Shown here: in pieces, positions 1-9,041 of the stretch | Position numbering within the stretch: position 1 is the stretch's first letter | Layout of the letters: every line of letters starts with the position of its first letter | Assembly: GCA_963170155.1 (NCBI GenBank) | Contig: CAUJGP010000021.1 | Span: 62,001-126,000 of the forward strand | Direction: 5' to 3' | DNA: 64,000 nucleotides | From: Bdellovibrionota bacterium | Lineage (GTDB): Bacteria > Bdellovibrionota > Bdellovibrionia > Bdellovibrionales > Bdellovibrionaceae | Notes under the pieces: generated by a model | Database searches by the model: none | What the model saw: only the letters and a program-made list of their open reading frames with translations | What the model was told of the DNA's origin: nothing | Program-made: the position numbers and the translations under genes

Positions 1-1760
1 ATGAAAAAAAAGAGTTGTGGAGTGATTTTGAATCTTTAAAAAAAATCTATCAGAAATTACCCCGCAACTTAGGGCCCCTGAAACAATGGGATGAATCTTA
101 TAAAAATTTGCGCACGCAAATGATGGATGATCTTGCGGCATTGAATGATGACTTCCTCACAATTAAAGAAAATTTTATTCATCATCATCAGGATGCCCTT
201 CAGTTGCAAGAGCTTGGGCTTGAATTTTCACAGATGTGGTTTAAAAAGAAACTGGAACTGGGCGAATTAGACATTGAAGATTTGGAGTTGTTGAGTCTTT
301 ATATTCTTCGTCATTATCCGGAGCAAACTAAAAAATTTTCTGAATCTTGGAATTATTGGTTTATTGATGAATATCAAGACACTAGTCCCATTCAAGTTCA
401 AATCCTCAATGACATGATAGGAGCTTGCCCTCATTATGTTGTCGGTGATCCCCAACAATCTATTTATTTTTTTAGGGGAGCACGGAGTAAGGTTTTCTAT
501 GAAAAACTCAATTTATTTAAAAAAACACAGGCCAGAATTGAAGAAAAAAAAATCAATCGGCGCTCTTTTGCTCCCACGTTGTATTTTATCAACGATTTGA
601 TGGATCAGATTAATAAACACCAATTTTCTCCCATGGATTCTTTGAGCGACAATGAAACCAAGGATTTATTGGCGGGCCATTTTTACTTGACGCCGGATAA
701 AAATGAAGAGCTGCATTTCAACCAGATCATAAAAGTTTTAATGCAACTATTGGAAGAGGGAGTACCTCCTTCGCAAATCGCGATTTTATGTCGGGAGAAC
801 AGCGAACTTCAAAGAGTGTACGATAAAATCAGATCAGCGGGTTTGCCAGCTCAAGTCTATTCTAAGGGGCGATTTTTAGAAGATCGTCAGGTTCGAGATG
901 CGTTGTGCTTATGGCACTTTTTGGTTAATCCCTACGATGATATGAATTTAGTCGAATTATTGAGATCTCCATGGTTTCGTGTTTCAGATCAAATTCTTTT
1001 AGAAGTGAGTTTTCAAAAGAGCGATTATCTTTGGAATCGCATTCAAACTCTGGATTTAGAGCCTTTGCTAAAACTCCGTCAGGGACTTCAGGACTTATCT
1101 CACGAAAGTCATTTTTGGATTTGGCAAAAACTACTGATTGATTCTATGGCGTTTTATGATTGTACTCAACAAGATCCCAGTGGACGTAAAGAGGCCAATC
1201 TTTGGAAACTCATTTCAATCATTCATGAAGAAATTAAAATGGGGACACTTGATTATGCAGATCCTCTGAATCGAGCCTTGTCCCTGGAGAATCAGAATGA
1301 AAACGAGGCTCCGTCCATTCGAGAATCTCACCAGATTCAGCTCATGACTATCCACGGAGCTAAGGGGTTGGAGTTTGAACATGTGATTCTGCCTTTTCTC
1401 AATCATTCACGAAAAAAAGAAAGCACAGGCTTTTTCACGACCGATCTTGAAAGCCAGTATTGGGTTCATTCTTTTATGAATGAATCTAATCGGACGACTC
1501 AGAGTCATTACTTTGCTCGCGAAGTGGCAGAGGCCATGAATTCTCTTTTAGATGACGAATTCGAACGACTTTTTTATGTTGCTATAACAAGAGCTAAAAG
1601 AGGATTATACTTCTTCTGTCCTTCTTCAGAGGACGAGTTTTCTAAAACAGGGTGGGCTCGCCATTTGCAAAGTTTTATCTCAAAGGGATCAGGTCGGTTC
1701 ATTGCAGAATCCGGGCGCTATGAGTTTCAGGTGGAAGATCTTCTCCCCGGAACTCCATGA
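1..1760 (+). CDS. UvrD/RecB-like ATP-dependent DNA helicase, C-terminal part (5' end outside window)
   Basis: The reading frame is open to the left edge, so the N-terminal Walker A region is missing. What remains is a superfamily 1 helicase. Numbering from a TTG at base 15, motif II is DEYQDTS near residues 118-124, motif III VVGDPQQS near 142-149, an arginine motif INRRS near 180, motif V TIHGAKGLEF near 445, and motif VI LFYVAITRAKRGLYF near 519. This arrangement is typical of the RecB/AddA helicase subunit that unwinds double-strand ends for recombination repair. Only about 50 residues follow motif VI, with no sign of the nuclease domain that ends AddA and RecB, so this is either a nuclease-less relative or an ordinary UvrD-family helicase. 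The stop overlaps an ATG of a small downstream frame (ATGATG). Identity as a UvrD-family helicase is secure; the subfamily is not. Confidence 0.9.
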   Translation, partial: EKKELWSDFESLKKIYQKLPRNLGPLKQWDESYKNLRTQMMDDLAALNDDFLTIKENFIHHHQDALQLQELGLEFSQMWFKKKLELGELDIEDLELLSLYILRHYPEQTKKFSESWNYWFIDEYQDTSPIQVQILNDMIGACPHYVVGDPQQSIYFFRGARSKVFYEKLNLFKKTQARIEEKKINRRSFAPTLYFINDLMDQINKHQFSPMDSLSDNETKDLLAGHFYLTPDKNEELHFNQIIKVLMQLLEEGVPPSQIAILCRENSELQRVYDKIRSAGLPAQVYSKGRFLEDRQVRDALCLWHFLVNPYDDMNLVELLRSPWFRVSDQILLEVSFQKSDYLWNRIQTLDLEPLLKLRQGLQDLSHESHFWIWQKLLIDSMAFYDCTQQDPSGRKEANLWKLISIIHEEIKMGTLDYADPLNRALSLENQNENEAPSIRESHQIQLMTIHGAKGLEFEHVILPFLNHSRKKESTGFFTTDLESQYWVHSFMNESNRTTQSHYFAREVAEAMNSLLDDEFERLFYVAITRAKRGLYFFCPSSEDEFSKTGWARHLQSFISKGSGRFIAESGRYEFQVEDLLPGTP

Positions 1761-1900
1761 TGATGAATCGTCACCTCTTGTTAGATCCATTGAGCCTGCT
1801 AGATCCCTACTTGCAACAATGTCATGATAATCTCGATCTTCGAAGCCTGTCATTCCTTCTTCATCGAAAAAACTGCCTGCGTTTTTATTTTTCTCTTTGA
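1757..1900 (+). CDS. small ORF overlapping the helicase stop; possibly a truncated gene
   Basis: Three ATG codons (1757, 1760, 1763) overlap the helicase stop codon, an arrangement typical of translational coupling. The frame runs about 47 codons to a TGA at 1898-1900. The product is leucine-rich, beginning MMMNRHLLLDPLSLLDPYL, and matches no family I recognise. It could be a genuine short coupled gene or the surviving 5' end of a gene lost by the decay seen in the bases that follow. There is no independent evidence of expression. Confidence 0.25.
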   Translation: MMMNRHLLLDPLSLLDPYLQQCHDNLDLRSLSFLLHRKNCLRFYFSL

Positions 1901-2373
1901 GATTACAAAAACTTTTCCATGTTCTTTTAATGAAGATTTGAAATCAGAGTTCCTTTTTTAGAATATCTTTTTTTTTAAATTAATTAGTTTACTCTTTTTC
2001 AATAAACCAACCTTCATTTTCTAGAAGTGAGATAGCTTTATTTTGGTATTTAGTTTTTATAAAAAACCAATCAGATTTAAAAGTTGAAACCACGCAAACG
2101 CCAATTTTCTCCCGTGGATTCTTGGAGTGACTATGCCTATAACACTTAAAACTCATCAAAATGTAATGAATGAAACTTTATCTGAAGCTAATGGTTATCT
2201 TAAGATTTTAAAAAATCACTTTTGTCAGTAAAATTTTCTTTTTAGCACCCTTTAATTGGATATTCTGGGATCATCAGACCTGAGGATAAAATTGCTGCTC
2301 ACCACGCAAAATAGAAAAAAGACAAGGTGTGCAGCACAGAACTTAGGCATGGGATCTTCGTTACATTAGGAAG
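1901..2373. other. intergenic decayed DNA with a helicase-derived fragment
   Basis: I see no intact gene here. Bases 2096-2135 match bases 615-654 of the helicase gene at about 35 of 40 positions. In the same reading frame they encode RQFSPVDSWSDY against HQFSPMDSLSDN in the helicase. A shorter match (atcagatt) lies just upstream of both. This is best read as the remains of a second copy, or a partial duplication, of the helicase gene. The rest is AT-rich and without recognisable signals, apart from the stem-loop listed at 2294-2335. Confidence 0.5.
2294..2335 (-). terminator. stem-loop downstream of the phosphoesterase gene
   Basis: The arms 2294-2303 and 2326-2335 are complementary at 9 of 10 positions (GCTGCTCACC against GGTGTGCAGC) around a 22-base loop. 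Read on the minus strand, the stem lies just past the end of the phosphoesterase gene and is followed by AATTTTATCC. It may terminate that transcript, although the loop is long and the T-run short. Confidence 0.4.
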
Positions 2374-3759
2374 CTATGGCACCCAAATTCCTGAGAGTGG
2401 GTTTGCATTTTTATCCCGATCTGAGAATGGGGCAATAGCGTATTTTTTTTCCAAGTAAGATAAAATAGAAACGGTTTCGTAATGAGTATGATCTACATAA
2501 CCCTTTCTCACATGAGGGGAAACAAAGATGGCGGGAATACGACTCCCCAGTCCCCAGCGATCCAATTTTTGAGGAGATTTGGGATCCCAGAATCCACCAT
2601 GTTCATCAAAGGTGATAATAACAAGTGTTTGTTGCCATTGTTTTGATTTCATCAGGAGTTCCATAATTTGTTTTAATTTAGCATCACCTGTGGAGACATC
2701 AGCATAGCCTGGATGAATATTATCAACGCCAACAGGTTTGTAAAAAGAGACTTCAGGAAGTTGCTCGGATTGAATGGCTTCTATCAAGTCTATTTCGTCT
2801 TTGAGGTGTTCTTTGCGCCCTTGAGTATCAGGCCCATAGTTTTTGAAATAAAGGAAGGGTTGATGGTGAAATTGAAAGTTGCCTGGGTTTTCTTTTTTTA
2901 GGATCGCATTCCATCCACCCGCATACCAAGCCCATGAGATTTTCTTTTCAGAGAGCCGATCACCAATCGTGGCATAATCAAGGGTTGGTAATCGTAACTC
3001 TGCGTTTTTTCCATCACCTGCAAAGGGAGGGTGGTACGGTTGAATGGTATTGACTACAAAATTGTCAGGGGTAAGGGGCTTGTTTTTTTTAGGAAGGCCG
3101 TTGGAGTCGAGAATAGTTTTTAGGGATTCTGGTGCATTGGGATAAGTGGGTGTTTGAGCCGCGATAAGCCACTGATGATTTAAGAAAGAACCACCGAATG
3201 CAGATTGATAAAACTCATCAGCAAGAACGTAATCTTTCGCTAGTTTCCACAAATAAGTATCTGCCATATCGTAGTAGCCCAGCGCAAAGGCGCCCACATG
3301 CGAATGAAGTACGAATTTGTCGTTATGCCCATTGTTGATTTGGACTTGATGAGTAAAAAACTCATGGACAGGGTCTGGAGTGAATTCTGATTTTTTAACG
3401 AAAGGATCAATCAAAAAAGGTTTATTAGGAAGCTCTTTAGGAAAGCGAGAGTCAGGAGTCTTTGACTTTCGTCCTTTAACAGCAGGAAGAACTTTATACA
3501 CCTCACCAGATTCATTAATTTGTCCTTGGTACCCAGGAGGGGGTTCGTTATTAACATCTCCGGGGAAAAGGGCAAACAAGTTGAAGAAGCTATGGTTTTC
3601 AAGATAAATAATTAAAGTTTTTTTGATTTTTTCAGCACCTTTGGGTGCTGAATTTTTTTTGGAGCCAAAAACCAACACAGGAAAAAAAGCAAATAAGATC
3701 AATATTATTTTAAAAAAAGAGAATAATTTTCGATGATTTGTCATAATGACGATCATCAT
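2374..3759 (-). CDS. exported phosphoesterase (phospholipase C/acid phosphatase AcpA-like family)
   Basis: A 461-residue protein with an N-terminal hydrophobic signal segment (about residues 13-32), so probably exported. The metal-binding family signatures are visible: LENHSFFNLF near residue 52 corresponds to the ENxSF motif, and FDEHGGFWD near residue 385 to the second metal/substrate motif of the phosphoesterase family that includes phosphatidylcholine-specific phospholipase C and AcpA-type acid phosphatases. The family hydrolyses phosphoesters; the substrate cannot be told from sequence. A GGAAGAG ribosome-binding site precedes the first ATG pair, which supports this start over the internal ATG at codon 6. 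It lies 45 bases downstream of the NtrC-type regulator on the same strand and may be co-transcribed with it. Confidence 0.8.
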   Translation of the reverse strand: MMIVIMTNHRKLFSFFKIILILFAFFPVLVFGSKKNSAPKGAEKIKKTLIIYLENHSFFNLFALFPGDVNNEPPPGYQGQINESGEVYKVLPAVKGRKSKTPDSRFPKELPNKPFLIDPFVKKSEFTPDPVHEFFTHQVQINNGHNDKFVLHSHVGAFALGYYDMADTYLWKLAKDYVLADEFYQSAFGGSFLNHQWLIAAQTPTYPNAPESLKTILDSNGLPKKNKPLTPDNFVVNTIQPYHPPFAGDGKNAELRLPTLDYATIGDRLSEKKISWAWYAGGWNAILKKENPGNFQFHHQPFLYFKNYGPDTQGRKEHLKDEIDLIEAIQSEQLPEVSFYKPVGVDNIHPGYADVSTGDAKLKQIMELLMKSKQWQQTLVIITFDEHGGFWDPKSPQKLDRWGLGSRIPAIFVSPHVRKGYVDHTHYETVSILSYLEKKYAIAPFSDRDKNANPLSGIWVP

Positions 3760-3804
3760 AAGCTCTTCCGATCTTGAAGAGCAACTAAATTGTTTTGTGT
3801 TTCA

Positions 3805-5301
3805 TCAAGTATTATCGGTGAGTGCGGCCATTTCTTCTGGTGGTCGTAAACCCTTTTTTTTCATTTTTTCTACTAATGTTGTTCTGTTTAGCCTTAAGAG
3901 AATAGCGGCTTGATTTCGATTCCATCCCGTTTTCTCCAGAGCTTTAATGATTAAATTATTTTCAAACTGATCCACCGCAGAGTTAAAGTCTAATCCCATG
4001 AGGGGGAGATCAAATTCTGTTGTTGGTTTAGCAGTTCCTAGCGCGGTTTCTGGTGTTGTTGTTTTTGCATGATATTTGGGAGGGAGGTCTTTAAGTTCAA
4101 TGAGCCCTTTCCCTTTGATGATTGTGAGTCTTTCAATTAAGTTTTCGAGTTCGCGAATATTCCCCGGCCATGGATAATGCATAAGGCTTTCCAGAGCTTC
4201 ATTGGAGAAGCCGGCCAGCTGGCTTTTTCGTTTTTGGGTAAAGTTATTAATAAAATATTGTATTAGTAGAGGAATATCTGACTTTCGTTCTCTAAGTGCT
4301 GGAATTGCGATGGGAATGACATTGAGTCGATAGTAGAGATCTTCTCGGAACTTTCCTTCCATGACGGCTTTTTCTAGGTTTACGTGGGTCGCAGCAATGA
4401 CCTGAACATTGACTTGAATAGATTTGGCGCTTCCAACGGGTTCAAAACTTCTTTCTTGGAGAGCTCTGAGAATTTTGACTTGGAGAGAGGGGCTCATGTC
4501 TCCGATTTCATCCAAGAAAAGAACCCCGCCATCAGCCATTTCAAAGCGGCCCACACGATTGGAGATAGCTCCGGTGAAAGCTCCTTTTACATGTCCGAAG
4601 AGTTCTGATTCGAGAAGTTCCGAGGGAATGGCGCCACAATTGATCGCAATGAATGGAAAATCTTTTCGGGGTGATAACTGGTGAATAGCTCGAGCGATGA
4701 GTTCTTTTCCGGTACCGCTTTCTCCCTGGATTAAGATAGTGGCATCACTATCTGCAACTCTTAGAGAAAGATCGAGAACTTGTTGTATTTCAGAGCTTTG
4801 ACCAATGATCCCCATTCGTTTGATAGCAATTTGTGTAGTCGTTAAAGGAGAGACGGATATTGAAGATGACAACGGAGTCTCTTCAGGGGAGAGAGAAAGA
4901 TTAGGTTCTGGGTTGATTTGAGGCTTTTTTTCTGTTGCTGCTATAGCGGCATTGAGGTTGTGAGTGACATCTTCGAAGTGGAAGGGTTTGGTGAGGATAT
5001 TGAAGGCCCCTTTTTGAGTGATCTCAACGGCTTCTTCAATAGAAATCGTCTCTGTCAAAATAATAACAGGAAGCCATGCGTTTTTATTCCTTATTTCGGA
5101 GAGCAATTGAATTCCATTTCCATCAGGGAGTTTTAAGTCCAATAGAATAGCATCCCATTCGGTTTGACTTCCGAGCCAAGTCAAAGCTTCAGATTTTGAT
5201 GCTGCTGTGGTGACGGAATAACCCGTCTTTGTCAGTGCTCTGAAGAGTGCCGTCTTGAGAGTGGAGTCATTTTCAATAATTAAGAGACGCTTAAATTTCA
5301 T
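3805..5301 (-). CDS. NtrC-family sigma-54-dependent response regulator
   Basis: 498 residues in three parts. Residues 1-115 are a receiver domain with phospho-acceptor D55 in LLDLKLPDG. An AAA+ sigma-54 interaction domain carries Walker A GESGTGKE at 193-200 and the sigma-54 contact loop GAFTGA at 240-245. A Fis-type helix-turn-helix near the C-terminus contains NRNQAAILLRLNRTTL. It should activate sigma-54 promoters when phosphorylated by a partner kinase; no histidine kinase gene is adjacent. The ATG at 5301 is chosen over an upstream ATG at 5328 because AGGAAGGAAG sits immediately in front of it and the receiver starts there. A consensus sigma-70 promoter lies 45 bases upstream. The target genes are unknown; the phosphoesterase just downstream may share its transcript. 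Confidence 0.93.
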   Translation of the reverse strand: MKFKRLLIIENDSTLKTALFRALTKTGYSVTTAASKSEALTWLGSQTEWDAILLDLKLPDGNGIQLLSEIRNKNAWLPVIILTETISIEEAVEITQKGAFNILTKPFHFEDVTHNLNAAIAATEKKPQINPEPNLSLSPEETPLSSSISVSPLTTTQIAIKRMGIIGQSSEIQQVLDLSLRVADSDATILIQGESGTGKELIARAIHQLSPRKDFPFIAINCGAIPSELLESELFGHVKGAFTGAISNRVGRFEMADGGVLFLDEIGDMSPSLQVKILRALQERSFEPVGSAKSIQVNVQVIAATHVNLEKAVMEGKFREDLYYRLNVIPIAIPALRERKSDIPLLIQYFINNFTQKRKSQLAGFSNEALESLMHYPWPGNIRELENLIERLTIIKGKGLIELKDLPPKYHAKTTTPETALGTAKPTTEFDLPLMGLDFNSAVDQFENNLIIKALEKTGWNRNQAAILLRLNRTTLVEKMKKKGLRPPEEMAALTDNT

Positions 5302-5345
5302 GCAGCTTCCTTCCTGGTGGCAAAACATGATTTATTTATTCTCAG

Positions 5346-5373
5346 ATTATACGAACAATAAAAAGACTGTCAA
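5346..5373 (-). promoter_or_regulatory. consensus sigma-70 promoter of the NtrC-type regulator
   Basis: On the minus strand the sequence reads TTGACA, 16 bases, TATAAT, with both hexamers matching consensus. The -35 is at 5368-5373 and the -10 at 5346-5351. The predicted start is about 40 bases upstream of the regulator ATG at 5301. Confidence 0.8.
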
Positions 5374-5739
5374 AAATCCTTCACACATAAAGTTTGGGAC
5401 TCTACTAAAACTAGACAAACAAATCGCTTGTTAAAATTGGTCTTGGGTCCGGCAAAAAAAGAAGTGAAAATTCACTTTAGGAGCTAGAAAAGAATGTTTT
5501 GCGGCCTTGAACTCAATAAAATTGGAAATTGAGAGGATAAATAAAAAAAGAGATGGAACGAAGCGGAATTCTCAAGTCAAAGAAGGTCTTAAGTGTTGAC
5601 CTCATTTTTAGTTCGTGGGTTGATATTCTAGTAAGAGTCTGTTTGCACTAGTATGATATATTGGAATCAACAGATTGAACTTGAATTCAGGTCGATGAGA
5701 GCTTTTGATCGATGGTTTCTCAATAAAGGAGAATGTAGG
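5374..5739. other. divergent intergenic region between regulator and amine-oxidase-like gene
   Basis: No coding stretch is convincing here. A short inverted repeat, GTGAAA-ATTCAC-like, lies near 5463-5475. A TTGACC at about 5599 could be the -35 of a promoter for the downstream gene, but no good -10 follows at the right distance. The ATG at 5653 opens the downstream frame earlier, but it lacks a ribosome-binding site and would bury the Tat signal. Confidence 0.4.
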
Positions 5740-7605
5740 ATGAGTAAAAATAATGGACGTCAAAAGAATTATCAAAGACGAACCCTATTAAAAATGGGAG
5801 CCCTAGGGGCGGGTAGTTTTATCCTGAATTCTTGTTCTACTCTTAAAAAAGAAGAAGGAATAGACGTAGAATCTTCTTCTAATGCTAGTAACGCCCCCGC
5901 GAAAGTCTTTCGTCCTCCTTCTGTTATCGAAGACGATGGTCCTATTGATCGTAACTTCGGTGAAATCGCGCCACTGAGATATTCAGGTGAGGATCCAGAG
6001 CGCAGTCATCAAATTTTATGGAATGTCTCAAGCGTTCTGGCTGGCACGGGAGGGGCTGTCCCTGAGCCAACAGAAACCAATCCAGTAGTGATCATTGGAG
6101 GGGGGATGAGCGGTTTGATGAGCGCTTACCAAATGAAAAAATACGTTCCGATTGTTTTAGAGAGTTCCGATCGTTTTGGAGGGCATTCACGAGGGGAGTC
6201 CTGGCGCGGGATCGATTACTCCATCGGGGCGGCTTATGTGACGGCACCGAAAGAAGGGTCTCCTTTAGATCAATTATACCGTGACTTGGATTTATACAGA
6301 AGAATGAAAGCTGCGCCTGAGCGTGAGCCTGTTGTGTTAAAAGGAAAATTGATTCAGAATTTTTTCAAGGGAGAGACTTCTCCTGAGGTTGAAGCTCAAA
6401 GTGCGATTTTGGATAAATATTTTACAGATGTTTTAGGAAATAGGAATGGGGAGGTTTTTCCAGTTCTCCCACCTGAGAATGAAGCGCAGTTAAAGTTGGT
6501 TAAAGAATTGGATCGTTTGAGTTTTCGGGATCATATTAAAAAAGTTCTCGTTGCCGATTCTATTCATCCTCATCTGGAAACTTGGTTTGAACACTATTGT
6601 TGGTCTGTCTTTGGATGTTCATTTAGGGAGTTGAGTGCAGCAATTGGCGTTAATCAATTAGCAGGTGAGTTCGGAAAAATTTTGGTACCCCCAGGAGGAA
6701 ACGCCTTTATCGCAGAGAATTTATTGATGAGATTGAAAAAAAATATTGGAAGCGACCGATTAAGGGCTCGTAGCGTGGTTTTTCAAGTTAAGTCCATGGA
6801 TAATGGTGTCTGGGTCACGTATGAACGAGACGGACAAATGAAAACCATCTTAGCGGAAGCGGTTGTCTTTGCTTGCCCTAAATTTGTTGTCCGAAAAATC
6901 TTTCATGACTTAGAGCCCGAAAGAGAAAAAGCCATTCGTCGTATCCGCTATAATTCTTATTTAGTGGCAAATGTTTTTTTGAATCAAAGGCAACCCGAAG
7001 GTTTCTATGATTTGTATCTTTTGTCTGAGGGTAAGGTCGATCCGCGAGATATTCAGGCGAGTTCTGAACGCCATCGGGTGACGGATGTTATTAATGGAAC
7101 CTATGTGAAAAGTGATGGTAAAAACGGGATATTGACCCTTTATCGCCCCTTCCCTTATTTGGCGGGTCGCGCCCAAGTGTATTCTAGTGGGTCGTTTTTC
7201 AAATATAGGAAAGAAGTTATTGATCAATTAGAGAATGAAATTTTGCCTGCATTGGGCATTCCTAAAACGGCAGTGAGCGGTATTCGATTGGCTCGTTGGG
7301 GGCATCCTTTGCCGGTGGCTTTAACTGGAATGATACGAAACGGGACGATGGAAGCCCTTCATAAACCATTCAAAGATAAAATTTATTTTATTAACCAAGA
7401 CAATTGGCTCAATCCTTGTATTGAACAAGCCTTTGGAGAGGTTATGAAGTGGACACCTCAATTAGTAAAAGTCCTGGAGCAACGAAGGCTGGAAAAAGTA
7501 AAGCAATCCGTAGGAGGTAGTCAGCCACCTAAAAAAGAAGAGCCAGCGGCGGCGGGTAAAGCTCCTTCTCCCAAGGGCACTCCTACAAAGAAAAAGGGCG
7601 AATAA
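5740..7605 (+). CDS. FAD-dependent amine-oxidase-like protein, Tat-exported lipoprotein
   Basis: 621 residues. The N-terminus carries a twin-arginine signal (QRRTLLKMGALGAG, R13-R14) ending in a lipobox LNSC with C32, so the folded flavoprotein should be exported by Tat and lipid-anchored. The Rossmann dinucleotide site VVIIGGGMSGL is near residues 116-126, followed by the amine-oxidase-type motif SDRFGGHSRG; the usual C-terminal FAD contact is probably the NPCIEQAFGEV segment near 575. Related enzymes include flavin amine oxidases and protoporphyrinogen-oxidase-like proteins; the substrate is unknown. The C-terminal 35 residues are a Pro/Lys/Ala tail of low complexity. The ATG at 5740 is preferred (AAAGGAG upstream) because it places the Tat motif correctly. 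The 3' end overlaps the convergent hydrolase gene by 23 bases. Confidence 0.85.
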   Translation: MSKNNGRQKNYQRRTLLKMGALGAGSFILNSCSTLKKEEGIDVESSSNASNAPAKVFRPPSVIEDDGPIDRNFGEIAPLRYSGEDPERSHQILWNVSSVLAGTGGAVPEPTETNPVVIIGGGMSGLMSAYQMKKYVPIVLESSDRFGGHSRGESWRGIDYSIGAAYVTAPKEGSPLDQLYRDLDLYRRMKAAPEREPVVLKGKLIQNFFKGETSPEVEAQSAILDKYFTDVLGNRNGEVFPVLPPENEAQLKLVKELDRLSFRDHIKKVLVADSIHPHLETWFEHYCWSVFGCSFRELSAAIGVNQLAGEFGKILVPPGGNAFIAENLLMRLKKNIGSDRLRARSVVFQVKSMDNGVWVTYERDGQMKTILAEAVVFACPKFVVRKIFHDLEPEREKAIRRIRYNSYLVANVFLNQRQPEGFYDLYLLSEGKVDPRDIQASSERHRVTDVINGTYVKSDGKNGILTLYRPFPYLAGRAQVYSSGSFFKYRKEVIDQLENEILPALGIPKTAVSGIRLARWGHPLPVALTGMIRNGTMEALHKPFKDKIYFINQDNWLNPCIEQAFGEVMKWTPQLVKVLEQRRLEKVKQSVGGSQPPKKEEPAAAGKAPSPKGTPTKKKGE

Positions 7606-8446
7606 AGTCCTGAATATCCTCAAAGCACTCGGCTTTGTCCAAGTCATTGTAAATTTCATGATAAGAATCATGATAAACTTTTTTTGTTTTTATGGGAGAA
7701 CTCACGGCTTCAAAAAAACGCGAAGCTTCAGTGTTGGAAACAACGACGTCTTGCCCTGCCAGTTGCAGCAAGAGAGGAGTTTTTAAATGACTGGCTTTTT
7801 TTTGCACATATTCAATGGCTTGTAAAAATCCAATATAAACCCCAGGGCTGATTTGTTCGTGGCGAAGAGGATCCTTTTCAAATTCTGTAAGAACGGCAGG
7901 GTCGCGAGTGAGGGAGTCATTTTTGAGATCATTGCCAAGGGTGAGTTTAGGATACAGATGGAAAGCGGCAAGTGCCGCTAGATCTTTAAGCAAAGGAATT
8001 TCTGTACCTAATCCAAAGAGGGGAGAGCTTAAGACTTGAGCTTTGATTGGTAAACTTATTTTATTGTCTAGAAGGGTTCGGGTTTGTATGAGTCCTCCCA
8101 TAGAGTGGGCAAGAGCGATCCAGGGAAGATCTTTATAAAGATCTTGATGAACCAACATTTCCAAAAACTTTTTATAATCCCAAACATAATGGGAAAAGTG
8201 ACCGGCATAACCTCTTTTACCTTCGCTGCGGCCGTGCCCTCTCCAATCCCAGGCAATGCAATCCCAACCACTGGTGTAAAGTCCATCGACAAGACGATGA
8301 TAACATTCAGAGTGTTCACCGTGTCCATGGGTGATGACAAAGAGTCCTTTGGGATTTTTTTGGGTCCATTCCTGGTAAAATAATTTTTGATTATCAAAGC
8401 CATTAAAATAGCTTTCTTGCCTTTTCCAGGGATATTTCATGATCAT
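7583..8446 (-). CDS. alpha/beta hydrolase, lysophospholipase/monoacylglycerol lipase-like
   Basis: 287 residues of the 'serine aminopeptidase S33 / Hydrolase_4' group, which includes lysophospholipases and monoacylglycerol lipases. The motif GHGEHS near residue 41 forms the oxyanion region and ALAHSMGGLI near residue 113 holds the nucleophile Ser in GxSxG-like context (HSMGG). AGQDVVVSN near 231 supplies the acid, and the His is probably in YHDSYHEIYND near 265. There is no signal peptide, so it is cytoplasmic. GAGAGG precedes the first ATG. It converges on, and overlaps, the amine-oxidase-like gene by 23 bases. A plausible promoter lies at 8477-8504. Confidence 0.85.
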   Translation of the reverse strand: MIMKYPWKRQESYFNGFDNQKLFYQEWTQKNPKGLFVITHGHGEHSECYHRLVDGLYTSGWDCIAWDWRGHGRSEGKRGYAGHFSHYVWDYKKFLEMLVHQDLYKDLPWIALAHSMGGLIQTRTLLDNKISLPIKAQVLSSPLFGLGTEIPLLKDLAALAAFHLYPKLTLGNDLKNDSLTRDPAVLTEFEKDPLRHEQISPGVYIGFLQAIEYVQKKASHLKTPLLLQLAGQDVVVSNTEASRFFEAVSSPIKTKKVYHDSYHEIYNDLDKAECFEDIQDFIRPFSL

Positions 8447-8476
8447 GCTGCCCTCTCACCAAGAGATGTTTAAACC

Positions 8477-8504
8477 ATTATCTTATCAAAATTGATGTTG
8501 TCAT
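8477..8504 (-). promoter_or_regulatory. putative sigma-70 promoter of the alpha/beta hydrolase
   Basis: On the minus strand ATGACA, 16 bases, GATAAT: five of six bases match consensus in each hexamer. The predicted transcription start is about 25 bases upstream of the ATG at 8446. Confidence 0.55.
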
Positions 8505-8698
8505 TACGATGAAACTGCACTGAATTTATTATCCAACCTTCTGATAGAAGAGGACAAGAAAATTATGGTTTGATATTTCATTATTATCGAGTTGATCTTG
8601 GAGCGCTGAAGACTGCAACTTGTAGGATTAACAATGGTCAATCTATTATTGTTAAGCCCATCTCCACAAACTGATCACTGCATGAAAAAGCATCAATC

Positions 8699-8848
8699 TT
8701 ACTCTGTGATGAGCTCGAGACCTAGAGGCGTTGTTTTGATTTTTGAAGTGTCTGAATTAATGCTGCAGTTTTGAAAAGAGGTGACGAGAACTAGAGATAA
8801 GAGAAAAAAATTAAGATAAAGGCGCCAGCGGATTTTCATTTTTTTCAT
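8699..8848 (-). CDS. small lipoprotein (49 residues)
   Basis: A short gene in a stretch that otherwise looks empty. The product begins MKKMKIRWRLYLNFFLLSLV, a positively charged start followed by a hydrophobic core, and continues VLVTSFQNC, a lipobox-like end with Cys at residue 28. The FQNC variant is not the textbook [LVI][AST][GAS]C box, but I recall it in Bdellovibrio-group lipoproteins. Only about 21 residues follow the cysteine, to a TAA at 8699-8701. GGAG lies eight bases ahead of the ATG at 8848. The function is unknown; it may be a small anchored peptide or an envelope accessory factor. Confidence 0.6.
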   Translation of the reverse strand: MKKMKIRWRLYLNFFLLSLVLVTSFQNCSINSDTSKIKTTPLGLELITE

Positions 8849-9024
8849 AAATTTTTCTCCATTTGCATGTAACAAGAACTTTTAAGTTAATTTTTTTACG
8901 GGTCTTTGCTTCGAAAAAATAATTTTGCAATTTTTGGAGCTAAGTTCCCTTTTAATGTAGCTTACCAAATGTCATGGAATCTTAAAAGTCCCGCTCTCGA
9001 TTTGGGTCGTGAAGAAATAATTTT

Positions 9025-9041
9025 AAGGAAAAGAGTTCCTT
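9025..9041. repeat. short inverted repeat next to putative promoter
   Basis: AAGGAA (9025-9030), AAGAG, TTCCTT (9036-9041) form a perfect six-base stem with a five-base loop. It abuts the proposed -35 element of the nitronate-monooxygenase-like gene, so it could be an operator. The evidence is positional only. Confidence 0.3.
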
